From Steinernema hermaphroditum (Eukaryota; Nematoda; Chromadorea; Rhabditida; Steinernematidae): a stretch of DNA of 64,000 nt. Under the pieces are notes generated by a model that was given only the letters and a program-made list of their open reading frames with translations, had not been told where the DNA came from and made no database searches. This document shows positions 62,790-64,000 of this stretch, piece by piece; within the stretch, counting starts at the first letter, position 1; each line of letters starts with the position of its first letter. A program made the position numbers and the translations under genes. The stretch covers positions 4,712,001 through 4,776,000 of the forward strand of contig CM059621.1 in NCBI GenBank assembly GCA_030435675.1, written 5' to 3'.

Positions 62790-63030
62790 CTGAATGAGTG
62801 CGCGGTTGTTCTTGCCCGTCGTTGTTGCGCAATGATCACCCAGCTCCCAGAAGGCCTGGAACACCAGGGAGCCGTAGTTCCACCGTCTCTACGAGAAGAC
62901 CGTTACCCCGTCGCCCGCGCCACTAAGAGAATTCGAGGTGACTCTGCAACATTGAAGTCCGCGCCACCAGATCCGATAAATGGGCGATCTTGTTCCTCTT
63001 TGAGACTTCCTGTCCAATGTTAGTCGTTGA
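62790..63030. repeat. Dispersed-repeat copy
   Basis: 'cagaaggcctggaacaccag' followed by 'gagccgtagttccaccgtct', related to the copies at 37505, 47820, 48130 and 55742. It separates the two secreted-peptide genes. The other DNA between them (62358-62790 and 63030-63358) holds no recognised gene. Confidence 0.7.
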
Positions 63031-63358
63031 TTTGGGAACACAATCGTATAAGTCGTATTTAGCCTGATTAACTGCGACCTTATGAATTGAGTGTTCTCAG
63101 CGAAAGAGCCTCCTTTTCCGTGTAAATAATATGTTTAGATCAATGCGTCCTAGCTCTGGGGACTCTCCGCTTTAATGTAGTTTTGCTTGCAGTACCAGTG
63201 CTTGTTTAGGCACCGTGACTGTGAACAGTGGTCTGGAGGTTCTAATTCAGGGTCTAGAAAACGAATATCTACTTCAGATGATACTTCTTCTGCATGAATA
63301 AATGCAAAGCCGTCTAGTTTATATACAAATAAATTAAACAACAGTATGTATTACAACG

Positions 63359-63562
63359 CTATCCCAGATACTTGAAGTTGTCGGAAAGTCTTCCAAACAC
63401 ACGGATCCACTCAACAACCGGGTTATATCCTTGGATGCGGACGGAACTGTATGGCATGGCCACGTGATATTCGTAGCGCTTCACTCTGGTTATCCAATCG
63501 TCGGAACATGTCGGCATAATAATGAGAATGAACAAAACTGTGAGGAGAAATGTGCGCAGCAT
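63359..63562 (-). CDS. Small secreted peptide precursor, 67 aa (copy 2)
   Basis: Paralogue of 62093-62302. ATG at 63562 (an earlier in-frame triplet is TTG). Signal peptide MLRTFLLTVLFILIIMPTCS, spacer DDWITRV, dibasic KR, then YEYHVAMPYSSVRIQG and NPVVEWIRVFGRLSDNFKYLG split as 'NPVVEWIRVF' and 'GRLSDNFKYLG'. Signal and spacer have diverged far more than the peptide after KR, which is the pattern expected when only the mature peptide is under selection. No clear TATA box was found close by. Function unknown. Confidence 0.7.
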   Translation of the reverse strand: MLRTFLLTVLFILIIMPTCSDDWITRVKRYEYHVAMPYSSVRIQGYNPVVEWIRVFGRLSDNFKYLG

Positions 63563-64000
63563 GACAGGCAATAAAAGAGATCGGAACTGCAGTGAAAATA
63601 GTGGCTTCGTCCTCGTGCACCCATGCTGTCATAATGCACATAATCCGATCGTGTTGTCGAGAATCTATTCATTCCTGTGCCTAATTCTTTGTTTACCACG
63701 CTTGCGATCATATAAAGATAACAAATTATACACCATCAGCTTTGTAATCGCATGGGAATAGTAAGAATGGTTTGAAAAAAGTCTTTTTATGAATCGCAGT
63801 CTTTTGATAAACTCTGTCTGATGAAAGTGCGTTAGATAATCAAAGCAAAGGTGTCCGTGCACCTCCATTGTGACATAGCCTGAACAGTTATGAGAACAGA
63901 ACGCCCTACCGGAATCAGCTCTTCGCTTCTCTAATGACCGCGAAAATTGATCACTGTTTTTGACCAGTTCGACGAGTCCGCAAACGAGTCTGCCGACAAT
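63563..64000. other. Upstream flank of secreted-peptide gene copy 2
   Basis: Short overlapping frames only; nothing recognised up to the window edge. Confidence 0.45.

Overview
The window is nuclear DNA from a nematode. Genes are split by many short introns (about 40-50 nt, GT...TTTCAG-like ends), several first exons follow a splice acceptor that could take a trans-spliced leader, and the gene content is typical of nematodes: a clear daf-12 nuclear receptor, serpentine chemoreceptors of the srsx and srh/sri types, and a secreted vWA plus C-type-lectin protein. A rhabditid or diplogastrid such as Pristionchus would fit, but the species is an inference.

Left part (1-28 kb) is mostly conserved genes. 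A 7.4 kb non-coding stretch, strikingly rich in the 7-mer TACCGTA/TACGGTA, precedes daf-12 (7422-12736), whose 3' flank carries let-7 seed matches. Then come a short PUL-domain gene on the minus strand, an N-terminally short chemoreceptor, two convergent intronless coiled-coil genes, a NADAR-domain gene, and a long MRP-type (ABCC) transporter of about 22 exons (22537-28280).

Middle part (28.7-39.6 kb): two nearly identical coiled-coil genes form a 1.4 kb inverted duplication around a secreted vWA/C-type-lectin gene. A 650 bp foldback element sits between one arm and that gene's promoter. An intact srsx receptor gene follows.

Right part (40-64 kb) is repeat-rich. A young BEL/Pao LTR retrotransposon (40182-44206) has 305 bp LTRs that differ at one base, a tRNA-Gly-like primer site, a 5 bp target duplication, and one long open frame that lacks reverse transcriptase. 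It is inserted in a repeat whose unoccupied paralogue lies at 55.0-55.2 kb. The 44-48 kb and 52.9-56.1 kb stretches are related as a broken inverted repeat. Around them lie LINE and Tc1-like remnants, three copies of a tiny TATA-driven ORF, and a family of srh/sri-type receptors (one intact, two broken by single stops, one fragment). The right end has a small single-pass membrane protein gene and two paralogous genes for small secreted, dibasic-cleaved peptides, which look like the best candidate for an undescribed system here.

I saw no rRNA, tRNA or CRISPR array. Exon borders were placed by eye from reading frame and splice consensus.
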